A program made the translations under genes and the position numbers. The notes beneath the pieces are model-generated. The model was not told the origin of the DNA. It saw nothing but the letters and a program-made list of their open reading frames with translations, and did no database searches. Positions 7,937 through 16,434 of a stretch of DNA of 64,000 nt are shown here, one piece after another; within the stretch, counting starts at the first letter, position 1; every line of letters begins with the position of its first letter. Source of the stretch: UBA2357 sp002344625 (lineage in GTDB: Bacteria; Pseudomonadota; Gammaproteobacteria; Burkholderiales; Rhodocyclaceae). The stretch lies in NCBI GenBank assembly GCA_937995335.1, contig CALKIH010000011.1:142049-206048 (forward strand), given 5' to 3'.

Positions 7937-9076
7937 CTAGATCAGCAATACTGCACAGCTATCGGGTTCCCAACTGAGGTGCACCTTGTCGCCCCAGGTC
8001 GGCGTGCCCTTGCGAAACCGGTTGGTGTTCGGTAGCGTCGCGAGCACCTTCTTGCCCGACGGGAGGCGTACATGGTAGATCGAGACGTCGCCCAGATAGG
8101 CGATCTCGTCCACCGTGCCGGTCACGAAGTTGATCTTTTCCACCGGCGCCTCGGCTTGCAGCTGGATTTTTTCGGGCCGCACCGCGATCGTGACCGGCAA
8201 GCCTTCGGCGACCGACAGCCCGTGGTCCACCTGGATCGGGTTTTCGAGCTCGGGGCAGCGAATCACCGCGAAATCGCTGTCCATTTCTTCGATGGTGCCG
8301 TCGAACAGGTTCACCGAGCCGATGAATCCGGCACTGTATCGGCAGTTGGGGTATTCGTAGATGTCGAGCGGCTCGCCCACCTGCACGAGCCGCCCCTTGT
8401 TCATGATCGCGATCCGGCCGGCCATGGTCATAGCCTCTTCCTGATCGTGGGTCACCATCACGCAGGTCACGCCGACCTGCTCGATGATATTCACGAGCTC
8501 GAGCTGCATCTCCTCGCGCAACTTCTTGTCCAGCGCGCCCATGGGCTCGTCGAGCAGCAGCAGCTTCGGGCGCTTGGCCAGGCTGCGCGCGAGGGCCACG
8601 CGTTGCCGCTGCCCGCCGGAAAGCTGGTGGGGTTTGCGCTTCGCATACTCGCCCATGTGGACAAGCTCGAGCATGCGCGACACGCGCGCGGCAATCTCGT
8701 CCTTGGGCATCTTGTCCTGGTGCAGCCCGAACGCCACGTTGTCGTAGACGGTCATGTGCGGGAACAAGGCGTACGACTGGAACATCATGTTGATCGGGCG
8801 ATCGTAGGGCTGCACATCGACGATATCGACGCCGTCGAGCAGGATGTGCCCGCTCGATGGGCGTTCGAACCCGGCCAGCATTCGCAGCAGCGTGGATTTC
8901 CCGCAACCGGAGGCGCCCAGCAACGCAAAGATCTCGCCGCGGTTGATGGTCAGGCTGACGTCATCGACGGCCGGATGCCCGTCGAAAAGCTTGGTGATCT
9001 GCCTGATCTCGAGAAAGGGCTCGCCTTTCCTGGCCCCGCCCGCTTGCTGTGTCGTCACGACCTTGGTTTGGTCCAT
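7937..9076 (-). CDS. potG: polyamine ABC transporter ATP-binding protein (PotG-like)
   Basis: 379-residue ATPase. Walker A GASGCGKST lies at about residue 54, the Q-loop at MMFQSYALFPHM, the signature LSGGQRQR at about 153, Walker B LLLLDEP and the switch histidine in VTHDQEEA. The C-terminal third is a TOBE/MOP-type regulatory domain, as in PotA and PotG. It energises the PotH/PotI pair. It is separated from potF by nearly 200 bases containing a large inverted repeat, while potG, potH and potI are tightly packed. Confidence 0.94.
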   Translation of the reverse strand: MDQTKVVTTQQAGGARKGEPFLEIRQITKLFDGHPAVDDVSLTINRGEIFALLGASGCGKSTLLRMLAGFERPSSGHILLDGVDIVDVQPYDRPINMMFQSYALFPHMTVYDNVAFGLHQDKMPKDEIAARVSRMLELVHMGEYAKRKPHQLSGGQRQRVALARSLAKRPKLLLLDEPMGALDKKLREEMQLELVNIIEQVGVTCVMVTHDQEEAMTMAGRIAIMNKGRLVQVGEPLDIYEYPNCRYSAGFIGSVNLFDGTIEEMDSDFAVIRCPELENPIQVDHGLSVAEGLPVTIAVRPEKIQLQAEAPVEKINFVTGTVDEIAYLGDVSIYHVRLPSGKKVLATLPNTNRFRKGTPTWGDKVHLSWEPDSCAVLLI

Positions 9077-9176
9077 GTGCTCCGTATCCCGACATGAAAG
9101 GCGTGGCGGAGCCCGATGGGTCGGCCCGCCAGCGTGAATTGATAGATCTGGATTGCCGTTGAGCGCACTGCAACGC

Positions 9177-9240
9177 CAGCGCCCCGACCGGCCGCATGAC
9201 CCAGGAGTGTGGCCGGGGGCATGTGGCTGTCGGGGCGCTG
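9177..9240 (-). repeat. stem-loop between potF and potG
   Basis: Perfect 12-base inverted repeat (CAGCGCCCCGAC at 9177-9188 and its complement at 9229-9240) with a nested CCGGCC/GGCCGG pair (9188-9193 and 9211-9216). It begins 33 bases after the potF stop on the minus strand and has no T-run. Structures of this kind after binding-protein genes commonly protect the upstream message and lower expression of the downstream transporter genes; that role here is inference. Confidence 0.5.
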
Positions 9241-9272
9241 TGCGAGACGGGCTCGGGTCGCCGGGCGCGTGA

Positions 9273-10376
9273 TCAGCGGCCGGTGCGAACGCGCGTCCAG
9301 GCGCGCGTCACCACCCGGCTGACGTCCTGCGGCAGCGGCTTGGCGACGAACAGCTTCGCGGCGATTTCATCCGACGGGAAGATGCCCGGATCGTTGAGGA
9401 TCTCTTCGTCGATGAATTCCTTCGATGCCGGCACTGCGTTGGCGTAGGCGACGTAATTGGAGATGTCGGCCATCACCTGGGGCCGCAGCAGGTAGTCGAT
9501 CAGCTTGTGCGCGTTTTCGGGGTGCTTCGCGTCCTTCGGGATGGTCATGATGTCGAACCACATCTGGGCGCCTTCCTTCGGGATCCGGTAGGCCACTTCG
9601 ACGTTCTTGCCCGCCTCGCTGGCACGGTCGCGCGCCTGCAGGATGTCGCCCGACCAGCCGATCGCGACGCAGATGTCTCCGTTGGCGAGGTCGTTGATGT
9701 ACTTCGACGAATGGAAGTAAGTGATGTGCGGACGGATCTTCAGCATCAGGTCGGTGGCCGGGCCCGAGTAATCCTTGGGGTCGACGCTGTTCGGGTTCAG
9801 GCCGAGATAGTTGAGCACGGTCGCAAAGATCTCGGTCGGGCTGTCGAGAACGGCGACGCCGCAACTCGCCAGCTTGGCGAGATTCTCGGGTTTGAAGACG
9901 AGGTCCCACGAATCGACCGGCGCATCTTCGCCCAGCGCCGCCTTGACCTTCGCCACGTTGTAGCCGATTCCGGTGGTTCCCCACATGTAGGGCACGCCAT
10001 GCTTGTTGCCCGGGTCCTTGTCGTCGAGCAGCTTCATGATCGCCGGATCGAGGCCCGCGAGGTTCGGAATCTTGGACTTGTCGAGTTCGAGAAACGCGCC
10101 CGCCTGGATCTGGCGGCCCATGAAATCCGAACCCGGAACGACCACATCGAAGCCGGTGTTGCCGGCCAGCAGCTTCGCTTCGAGCACTTCATTGGTATCG
10201 AAGACGTCGTAGGTGACCTCGATGCCGGTTTCCTTGGTGAAATTCGGCAGGGTGTCTTCGGCGATGTAGTCGGACCAGTTGTAAAAGTTCACTCGGGGTG
10301 CCTGGGCGTGCGCCCCGATGGTGGTCGATGCGAATACTGCCAAAAGGGTCGCGCGGCAGAGATTCTTCAATTTCAT
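9273..10376 (-). CDS. potF: periplasmic polyamine-binding protein (PotF/SpuD-like)
   Basis: 367-residue solute-binding protein with a signal peptide (about residues 1-24, ending near AHA). Mature sequence starts VNFYNWSDYIAEDTLPNFT, the conserved PotF/SpuD/SpuE region whose aromatic and acidic residues line the amine site; VVPGSDFMGRQIQAGAF and PYMWGTTGIGYN are further family blocks. Delivers putrescine or spermidine to PotGHI. Being in the same locus as putrescine catabolic genes, putrescine is the likeliest ligand, but sequence alone does not separate it from spermidine. A sigma-54-like promoter lies about 65-90 bases upstream. Confidence 0.94.
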   Translation of the reverse strand: MKLKNLCRATLLAVFASTTIGAHAQAPRVNFYNWSDYIAEDTLPNFTKETGIEVTYDVFDTNEVLEAKLLAGNTGFDVVVPGSDFMGRQIQAGAFLELDKSKIPNLAGLDPAIMKLLDDKDPGNKHGVPYMWGTTGIGYNVAKVKAALGEDAPVDSWDLVFKPENLAKLASCGVAVLDSPTEIFATVLNYLGLNPNSVDPKDYSGPATDLMLKIRPHITYFHSSKYINDLANGDICVAIGWSGDILQARDRASEAGKNVEVAYRIPKEGAQMWFDIMTIPKDAKHPENAHKLIDYLLRPQVMADISNYVAYANAVPASKEFIDEEILNDPGIFPSDEIAAKLFVAKPLPQDVSRVVTRAWTRVRTGR

Positions 10377-10452
10377 GATGACTACCCTTATTCGTGGTTG
10401 CTTGCTTGGTCAAAAAAGGACGCGTTCTTGGCAATGGCCGTTGTCTCCATTC

Positions 10453-10468
10453 AGCAAGATCAATGCCA
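10453..10468 (-). promoter_or_regulatory. sigma-54-type (-24/-12) promoter of potF
   Basis: On the minus strand the sequence TGGCATTGATCTTGCT matches the RpoN consensus TGGCAC-N5-TTGCT, with GG and GC ten bases apart as required. Predicted transcription start is near 10441, about 65 bases before the potF ATG. This would place polyamine uptake under nitrogen-type (NtrC-like) control; no enhancer site was identified. Confidence 0.5.
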
Positions 10469-10548
10469 TTCACGCGGTGGCTTCGAAGTCCGGCGGGCGA
10501 ATCAAGCATTATGTTAGCCAAAAAAACCCGTGATGTGCTTGCCGCGAT

Positions 10549-11295
10549 TCAGCTTCGCGGCCTCGAACGCCGAAATTCCGCGACGCTGGCGATCCATCTC
10601 GCGTAGGCGTGGCTGGACAGGCGGCGCATCTCCGGGATTTTGTGTGGCGCCTGGCCGAGTGCCGCCGCGGGCGACTGAATGGTGCCGACGGGGTAGGCAC
10701 CTTCCGGGTCGGGCTGGGCCCGATACCAGCTTGCGAGCGTGCTTGGATCGATTTCCAGATGCGATTGAAAGCCGACATGGGGGCCGAGCGCAAACGCTTG
10801 ATTGGGCATTTCCGGCCGGGTCAGCAGCAATTCGGCGCCCGCTGGGAGCTCGAAGGCATGAAAATGCCAGTGATAGACCGGCATCGTCGCGCGCTCCGCA
10901 TGCGGACCGAGCCACTGGCGCGCGACCGGGTTGGCCGCCGGCGCGACGTCCGCCCAGCCCACTTCGGGATGCGCGCACGGTCCGACGGTTGCGCCGGCCG
11001 CGTGCGCCAGCATCTGGCCGCCCAGGCAATGCCCCAGGGTGGGGCATCCGTCGTCCAGATTGCGCCGGAGTTGGTCAATCACCGCGTGCATCCACGGAAG
11101 GTCGTCGCCGACCATCATCGGTCCGCCCATCAAGGCGTAGCCGTCGTATCCGCCAAGTTCGAGCGCTGGGGTGATGTCCAGCCGCAAGAGTGCGAACGGA
11201 AGGGCGCGCTCGGCGAGCCAGGTGCCGAGATAGCCTGGAGGATTGTCGGCATCGAATTGCAGGATGGCGATCCGGGGGGGTTGGGACGGGTTCAT
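10549..11295 (-). CDS. class I glutamine amidotransferase
   Basis: 248-residue stand-alone GATase1 domain of the GMP-synthase-like type. The nucleophile elbow GHCLGGQMLAHAAGA gives the catalytic Cys near residue 93, and the GFQSHLEID segment gives the His/Glu pair. It lies upstream of potF on the same strand and shares its promoter region with the divergent ureohydrolase gene, so it belongs to the polyamine locus. A role in hydrolysing a gamma-glutamylated amine intermediate, parallel to PuuD, is plausible but unproven; it is not itself PuuD-like at the sequence level. Confidence 0.82.
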   Translation of the reverse strand: MNPSQPPRIAILQFDADNPPGYLGTWLAERALPFALLRLDITPALELGGYDGYALMGGPMMVGDDLPWMHAVIDQLRRNLDDGCPTLGHCLGGQMLAHAAGATVGPCAHPEVGWADVAPAANPVARQWLGPHAERATMPVYHWHFHAFELPAGAELLLTRPEMPNQAFALGPHVGFQSHLEIDPSTLASWYRAQPDPEGAYPVGTIQSPAAALGQAPHKIPEMRRLSSHAYARWIASVAEFRRSRPRS

Positions 11296-11411
11296 TCATC
11301 ACCTCCGTGCGTGCTGAGTACGAGGCTGCGGCCCGTGCGGGCGGGCAAGCGGAAAGTGTGCCGGGGGCGCCCAGGGTAGGCCGACTGGATTATGTTCCCT
11401 TGGGTGGTGCA

Positions 11412-11464
11412 AAGTGGCGCAACGCGGAATCTCGCAAGTGGATCTGTCACCGCCGGGCAAGTGG
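11412..11464 (+). repeat. three AAGTGG direct repeats, probable MocR operator
   Basis: AAGTGG occurs at 11412, 11436 and 11459, i.e. spaced 24 and 23 bases, just over two helical turns. The same motif pair with 24-base spacing occurs upstream of puuD. MocR-type regulators such as GabR bind paired direct repeats upstream of the -35 region, so these are likely sites for the regulator encoded at 13880-15433. Confidence 0.5.
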
Positions 11465-11473
11465 TCTTATCCT
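11444..11473 (+). promoter_or_regulatory. candidate promoter of the ureohydrolase gene
   Basis: CTGTCA at 11444-11449 and TATCCT at 11468-11473, 18 bases apart, lie directly after the second AAGTGG repeat. The same CTGTCA follows the second repeat at the puuD promoter, which supports the assignment although the -10 is poor. The third repeat falls inside the spacer. Confidence 0.4.
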
Positions 11474-11510
11474 TCGGGCCTTCATTCATCTATGCGCGGA
11501 AAACCCAGTC

Positions 11511-12455
11511 ATGGCCAATCATGCCTTCGCCTTCCTGGCGTCATCGACCTTCTGCAAGGTGCCGACCCTGAGTCAACGGCCCGACGCGCCCTTTGCCGCT
11601 GCCGGGCTCGCATGGGACGGCTGTGTGACCAACCGGCCGGGCGCGCGCTTCGGCCCGCAGGCGATACGCGTCGCGAGCCACATGCTGTGCGACGCCACCC
11701 ATCCGCTGTTCGACACCACGCCGCTCGACGTGCTGGCCGATGCGGGCGACCTGGCGCTGCCCAACACCAGCCTGGTGGATATGCGCAGCGCGCTCGAGCC
11801 CGCGGCCGCCGAGCTGATCGCCGGTCACCACATGGTGTGGCTGGGCGGCGATCACTCGATCACGCTGTCCTTGTTGCGCGCCTACCACCGCCGGCTCGGT
11901 CGCCCGCTCGCCGTCCTGCATTTCGACGCGCATTGCGACACCTGGAGCGATCATTTCGGCGAGCCCTCGGGGCATGGTACCTGGGTCGCCGAGGCGGTGG
12001 AGGAGGGGCTGATGCATGCGGACGCATGCGTGCAGATCGGCATCCGCTCGGCTGCCGAACGCGCCGCGCGCGACTACATCCCGGACCGCGGCGGGTGCCT
12101 GTTCAGCGCCCGCGACGTGCGTGGCAAGGACGGTGCCGGCCTCGCCGACGTGATCGCGGCGACGCACGCGACCCTGACCCGCCATGGCACGGATACGCCG
12201 GTTTATCTCAGTTTCGACATCGACTGCCTCGACCCCAGCTTTGCGCCCGGAACCGGCACGCCGGAGCCGGGCGGCCTGAGCAGCTCGCAGGTGTTGACGC
12301 TGCTCGAGGCGCTGTGCGTGATGCCGCTCAACTGGGTGGGCATGGACTGCGTCGAGGTGTCTCCGCCCTATGACCATGCGGAACTCAGCAGCAACATGGC
12401 GGCGCACATCGTGTGGACCTACCTGTGCGCCCGCATCGCCGCCGGCGCGAACTGA
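11511..12455 (+). CDS. speB: agmatinase-like ureohydrolase
   Basis: 314-residue arginase-superfamily enzyme. The binuclear manganese ligands are all visible: GGDHSI, HFDAHCDTW and SFDIDCLDPSFAPGTGTPEPGG. Agmatinase cleaves agmatine to putrescine and urea; guanidinobutyrase, which makes GABA, has the same motifs, and sequence alone does not separate them. Either product would feed the neighbouring pathway. I chose the ATG at 11511 because homologues begin just before the first conserved block; the frame extends about 320 bases upstream through the promoter region without homology. The next gene begins ten bases after its stop. Confidence 0.82.
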   Translation: MANHAFAFLASSTFCKVPTLSQRPDAPFAAAGLAWDGCVTNRPGARFGPQAIRVASHMLCDATHPLFDTTPLDVLADAGDLALPNTSLVDMRSALEPAAAELIAGHHMVWLGGDHSITLSLLRAYHRRLGRPLAVLHFDAHCDTWSDHFGEPSGHGTWVAEAVEEGLMHADACVQIGIRSAAERAARDYIPDRGGCLFSARDVRGKDGAGLADVIAATHATLTRHGTDTPVYLSFDIDCLDPSFAPGTGTPEPGGLSSSQVLTLLEALCVMPLNWVGMDCVEVSPPYDHAELSSNMAAHIVWTYLCARIAAGAN

Positions 12456-12465
12456 GGACACGGCC

Positions 12466-13797
12466 GTGCTCAGAAACGAACAGCAATGGGAGCGCCTGGA
12501 GCAGGGTTCCTGGTATGTGGCGACCGCTCATGCCTGGATCGATGCGCCGCCGCTGGGCGGCGATGTCGTGGCCGATACCTGCGTCGTCGGCGGCGGGCTG
12601 GCCGGCCTGTCGGCCGCGCTCGAACTGGCCCGGGCCGGCCAGAAAGTGATGCTGCTCGAAGCGCGGCGCATCGGCTGGGGGGCCTCCGGCCGCAATGGCG
12701 GGCAGGCGCTCGCGGGGTTCGCATCCGAGCAGGGCGTCTACGAGCGTCAACTGGGCGGCGCCGATGCCCGCCGCGCCTTCGAGATCAGCAAGGAGGGGCT
12801 CGGGCTGTTGCGCAGCCGCGTCAGCGAGTTCGGCATCGACTGCGAACTTCGTGACGGTGCGATCAGCGCCGCGGTGGGCGCGCGCAAGGTCGGCCCCCTG
12901 CGGGCGTGGTTCGATCACATGCGCGAGGCCTACGACTGCGTCGATCTCGAGTGGCTCGACGGCGATGCGATACGCGGCGCGATCGCGAGCGAGCGCTATC
13001 GGGCGGGCGTGCGCGACCGCGACGGCTGCCACCTGCATCCGTTGAACTACACCCTGGGCCTCGCGCGCGCGGCGATCGCGGCCGGCGTCACCATCCATGA
13101 GCGCAGCGAGGTGTTGCGGGTGCGCGAAGGCGGGCCGGGCGGCAAGGTGGAGGTGCACACCCGGGCCGGATCGGTCGTGGCGGAGCATGTGGTGCTGGCG
13201 GGCAACTGCACGATCGCCGCGGTGGTGGAGTCGGACGCGCCGCTGGCCGGGCGCGGACTGGGTCGGCGCATCATGCCGGTGGGCACCTGGATCATCGCCA
13301 CCGAAAGACTGGATGCCGAGACGGCGCGCGGCCTGATACCGGGCGGGGAGTGCGTATGCGACACCCAGTTCGTGCTCGACTATTACCGCATGACGGGCGA
13401 CCGGCGGATGCTGTTCGGCGGCCGGGTGAGCTACTCGCAGCGCACGCCGCGCAACCTCGAAGGCGAGTTGCGACGTTGCATGACCCGGGTCTTCCCGCAG
13501 TTGGCCGGCCGCCGGGTCGAGCACTGTTGGGGCGGATTCGTCGACATCTCGATGAATCGGGCCGCCGATTTCGGCCGCATCGGCGATCGTATCCATTATC
13601 TGCAGGGTTTCTCCGGCCACGGCCTGGCGCTCAGCGGCGTCGCCGGAAAACTGGCGGCCGAAGCCATCCGCGGGCAGCGCGAGCGTTTCGATCTGCTTGC
13701 ACGCATCCAGCATCGACCGTTTCCCGGCGGAGACCTGTTCCGCACCCCCGCGCTGGTGCTCGGGATGTGGTGGTACCAGCTCCGGGATGCGCTGTGA
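12466..13797 (+). CDS. puuB: gamma-glutamylputrescine oxidase-like FAD oxidoreductase
   Basis: 443-residue DAO-family flavoprotein. The FAD dinucleotide-binding motif VVGGGLAGLSAALELARAG is near residue 40, the FAD-linked RIGWGASGRNGGQ follows, and the C-terminal GFSGHGLALSGVAGKLAAEAI closes the flavin site. PuuB oxidises gamma-glutamylputrescine to the aldehyde with release of ammonia and peroxide. The GTG at 12466 is preceded by GAGGA with eight bases spacing; the first codons would otherwise overlap the speB-like gene. It lies in one operon with the ureohydrolase and separate from puuCDA. Confidence 0.83.
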   Translation: MLRNEQQWERLEQGSWYVATAHAWIDAPPLGGDVVADTCVVGGGLAGLSAALELARAGQKVMLLEARRIGWGASGRNGGQALAGFASEQGVYERQLGGADARRAFEISKEGLGLLRSRVSEFGIDCELRDGAISAAVGARKVGPLRAWFDHMREAYDCVDLEWLDGDAIRGAIASERYRAGVRDRDGCHLHPLNYTLGLARAAIAAGVTIHERSEVLRVREGGPGGKVEVHTRAGSVVAEHVVLAGNCTIAAVVESDAPLAGRGLGRRIMPVGTWIIATERLDAETARGLIPGGECVCDTQFVLDYYRMTGDRRMLFGGRVSYSQRTPRNLEGELRRCMTRVFPQLAGRRVEHCWGGFVDISMNRAADFGRIGDRIHYLQGFSGHGLALSGVAGKLAAEAIRGQRERFDLLARIQHRPFPGGDLFRTPALVLGMWWYQLRDAL

Positions 13798-13879
13798 GCG
13801 CCCCGGCGCATCAGTTTTCGATGTTTTGCCGTCCGGGGAAAACCGGGGCGGCCGCGCGTGTCGTGACGGGCGCCGCGGT

Positions 13880-15433
13880 TTACGTGCGCTGCGATTCCGC
13901 AAGGCCGGCGCGGATGGCATCGGTGAGCCTCGCTGCCCAGGGGGCGACACGCTCTTCGGGCACGTAGGCATAGCCGATGACCAGCCCGCTCGAGCCCGCG
14001 CCGCCGGCGTAGTAGTTCGACAACGGCCGTACCTGCAGGCGCGCCAGGCTGCAGTGCTCGGCGATGCGGGTGTCGTCAACGCTCTGGTCGCGAAAGGTCA
14101 GGCACATGTGCACGCCGGCATCGGTGCCGGTAATCGTCACGCTGTTGCCCAGTGCCGCCCGGATCTGCGCCGCGAGGGTGTCGCGGCGCGCCTTGTACGC
14201 GACCCGGAGGCGGCGGATCAGCGCCGCCATGTGGCCTTCGTTGATGAAATCGGTCAACGCCGCCTGGAGTATCAGCTGCCCGGGGCGGTAGAGATCGTAG
14301 AGGCCGGTATTGAAGGCCGCGACCAGATCGGCCGGTACCACCAGAAAGCCCAGGCGTACCCCGGGGTACATCACTTTCGAGAAGGTGCCGGAGTAGATCA
14401 CCCGCGCTTGTCCGTCCATGCCCTGCAGTGCGGCGTAGGGTTTGCCGGTGTAGTGGACCTCGTTGTCGTAATCGTCCTCGAAGATCCAGGCCCCGCTGCG
14501 GGCGGCGAACTCGAGCAGCGCCTTGCGCCGCGCGACGCTCATCACATGGCCGAGCGGATACTGGTGCGACGGCGTCACGTAGACGAGGCGCGGCGGATGC
14601 CACCAGTCCGACGCACCCGGATTGAGTCCTTCTTCGTCCACTGGCACCGGGCGGAGCACCAGGCTGGCGGCCTGGAGCGCGCGCTGAGCGCCCCAGTAGC
14701 AGGGATCTTCGACCCAGGCGAGATCGCCCGGGTCGGTGAGCATGCGTGCCACCAGATCGATCGCCTGCTGGGTGCCGGACGTGATCAAGACCTGGTCGGG
14801 GCTGACCTTCACCCCCCGCGACAGCGCGAGCTGCTGTGCGATGGCCCGGCGCAAGGGGACGTAGCCGCCGGCATTGCCGTAGTCGAGCAGGTTGCGGTCG
14901 AGATAGCGCCAGTGCTTGGCCTGCAGGCGCGCCCACACCTGGAAGGGGAACTCGGCGACCTCGAGCACCCCGGGCACGAACGGCTGTACTTCCGAATGCT
15001 CGGCCCCCGACCGTCGGGTCAGTAGCTGGCCGCGCGCGGACAGACTGCGCCCGCCTGCGGGCGTCGTGCCGCCGGGCGAGCGCTCGAGTGCCTCGGCACG
15101 TGCCGCGTCGGGGAGGCTGTCGACGACATAGGTGCCGCTGCCGCGAATCGCGACCAGGTAGCCTTCGGCGAGCAGTTCGTTCAGGGCCGCGATCACGGTG
15201 TTGCGTGACAGGCCCAGATCGGCGGACAGGTCGCGGCTGGACGGCAGGCGCGCGCCGGGCAGCAAGCGCTGTTCGAGAATGGCCGAACGCACGATGCGAT
15301 AGATCTGTCTATGCAACGGGGTCTCGCGATTCCTGGCGTGCGCGGATCGCCGTATCGGGGTGTCGTCGTGCGGTTGCCCGCCCGTGCCGTCGAGCCGGGT
15401 CAGGATGAACTCGGACAGTTCCAGTGAACGCAT
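13880..15433 (-). CDS. MocR-type (GntR/aminotransferase) transcriptional regulator
   Basis: 517-residue fusion of an N-terminal GntR winged helix (about residues 38-105; RLPSSRDLSADLGLSRNTV) and a type I aminotransferase-like PLP domain (from about 150). The PLP lysine is in YSGTFSKVMYPGVRLGF and the TSGTQQAIDL and EDDYDNE blocks are present. GabR and PdxR have this structure and sense an amine or PLP. Its divergent position next to puuD, and shared direct repeats upstream of puuD and the ureohydrolase gene, indicate that it controls the polyamine catabolic genes. No PuuR-type repressor is seen here. Confidence 0.87.
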   Translation of the reverse strand: MRSLELSEFILTRLDGTGGQPHDDTPIRRSAHARNRETPLHRQIYRIVRSAILEQRLLPGARLPSSRDLSADLGLSRNTVIAALNELLAEGYLVAIRGSGTYVVDSLPDAARAEALERSPGGTTPAGGRSLSARGQLLTRRSGAEHSEVQPFVPGVLEVAEFPFQVWARLQAKHWRYLDRNLLDYGNAGGYVPLRRAIAQQLALSRGVKVSPDQVLITSGTQQAIDLVARMLTDPGDLAWVEDPCYWGAQRALQAASLVLRPVPVDEEGLNPGASDWWHPPRLVYVTPSHQYPLGHVMSVARRKALLEFAARSGAWIFEDDYDNEVHYTGKPYAALQGMDGQARVIYSGTFSKVMYPGVRLGFLVVPADLVAAFNTGLYDLYRPGQLILQAALTDFINEGHMAALIRRLRVAYKARRDTLAAQIRAALGNSVTITGTDAGVHMCLTFRDQSVDDTRIAEHCSLARLQVRPLSNYYAGGAGSSGLVIGYAYVPEERVAPWAARLTDAIRAGLAESQRT

Positions 15434-15452
15434 TGGACCTGTTAGTCAAGAA

Positions 15453-15482
15453 AAGTGGACCCATGATAAGGCGCCACAGTGG
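15453..15482 (+). repeat. AAGTGG/CAGTGG direct repeat pair upstream of puuD
   Basis: AAGTGG at 15453 and CAGTGG at 15477, 24 bases apart, in the gap between the MocR gene and puuD. Same motif and spacing as upstream of the ureohydrolase gene. The second half-site ends four bases before the -35 hexamer, as expected for a GabR-like activator. Confidence 0.5.
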
Positions 15483-15485
15483 TTC

Positions 15486-15514
15486 CTGTCATCCGCTGGC
15501 GCAGTCAGTAGAAT
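15486..15514 (+). promoter_or_regulatory. sigma-70-type promoter of the puu operon
   Basis: CTGTCA (15486-15491) and TAGAAT (15509-15514) with a 17-base spacer, about 80 bases before the puuD ATG. The -10 matches five of six consensus bases. The repeat pair described separately lies immediately upstream. Confidence 0.55.
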
Positions 15515-15595
15515 CGGTGGCGTGTTCAATAATGCGGGACATTTTTGGGTTCCGCCGAGCCCATGCGTCGTCCCGCCTCACCGGATCGGAATCGT

Positions 15596-16387
15596 ATGTC
15601 CAGCAGTCCGCGCAAACCCGTCGTCATCGTCACCGCCGACAGCAAGGAAATCGGCGGTCATGCCTCTTATGGGCTGACCCGCAAGTACATCGACCCGGTG
15701 GTGGGAATCATGCAGGCGCTGCCCTTGATCCTGCCGCCGCTGGGCGCCGCCCTCGATATCGAGGCCTTGCTCGAACATGCCGATGGATTGTTGTTCACCG
15801 GTTCGCCGTCGAACATCGAACCCCACCACTATGGCGAGGAAGCCTCGGATCCGCACTCGCTGCGCGATGTCGACCGCGATGCGACGACCTTGCCGCTGCT
15901 GCGCGCGGCGATCGAGCGCGGCTTGCCCGTGATGGCGATCTGCAGGGGCTTTCAGGAGGCCAATGTGGCCCTGGGCGGCAAGCTGCACCAGGCCGTGCAT
16001 GATGTCGCGGGCCTGGATGACCACCGGGAGGACGAAACCGCGCCGCTGGATGTCCAGTATGGCCCCGCCCATCGTGCGCGGGCGGTCGCGGGCGGATGGC
16101 TGGAGCAGGTGGTCGGCGTCGCCGAATGGGACGTCAATAGCGTGCATGGGCAGGGCATCGCACGCCTCGCGCCGTCGCTGCGGGCCGAAGCGCATGCGCC
16201 GGATGGTCTGGTCGAGGCATTCTCGCTGGCCGATGGACGCTCGTTCGTGCTGGGCGTGCAGTGGCACCCCGAGTGGCGGGCCGCCGCCAACCCGGTATCG
16301 GTCAGCCTGTTTGCGGCCTTCGCCGATGCCTGCAGGCAATATGCGGCGCGGCGCGCGAACGGAGGGCACGCCGAGAAGGATGGGTAG
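15596..16387 (+). CDS. puuD: gamma-glutamyl-gamma-aminobutyrate hydrolase
   Basis: 263-residue peptidase C26/GATase1 enzyme that releases GABA and glutamate from gamma-glutamyl-GABA. The nucleophile lies in AICRGFQEANVALGG (about residue 114) and the His/Glu pair in VQWHPEW; DVNSVHGQGI is a PuuD family block. The ATG at 15596 is the best placed; an earlier in-frame ATG at 15545 would add 17 unlike residues. First gene of the plus-strand operon puuD, puuA, aminotransferase, puuC, glnT-like. Equivalent to SpuA of Pseudomonas. Confidence 0.92.
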   Translation: MSSSPRKPVVIVTADSKEIGGHASYGLTRKYIDPVVGIMQALPLILPPLGAALDIEALLEHADGLLFTGSPSNIEPHHYGEEASDPHSLRDVDRDATTLPLLRAAIERGLPVMAICRGFQEANVALGGKLHQAVHDVAGLDDHREDETAPLDVQYGPAHRARAVAGGWLEQVVGVAEWDVNSVHGQGIARLAPSLRAEAHAPDGLVEAFSLADGRSFVLGVQWHPEWRAAANPVSVSLFAAFADACRQYAARRANGGHAEKDG

Positions 16388-16434
16388 GGGGCAGAGACCC
16401 CCGCCTAACCTCACACCAAAACCGGAGACCCAGC

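Noticed and set aside
13799..13850. Bidirectional terminator between puuB-like and MocR genes
   Set aside because: Only 8-base arms with a 36-base loop and no T-run.
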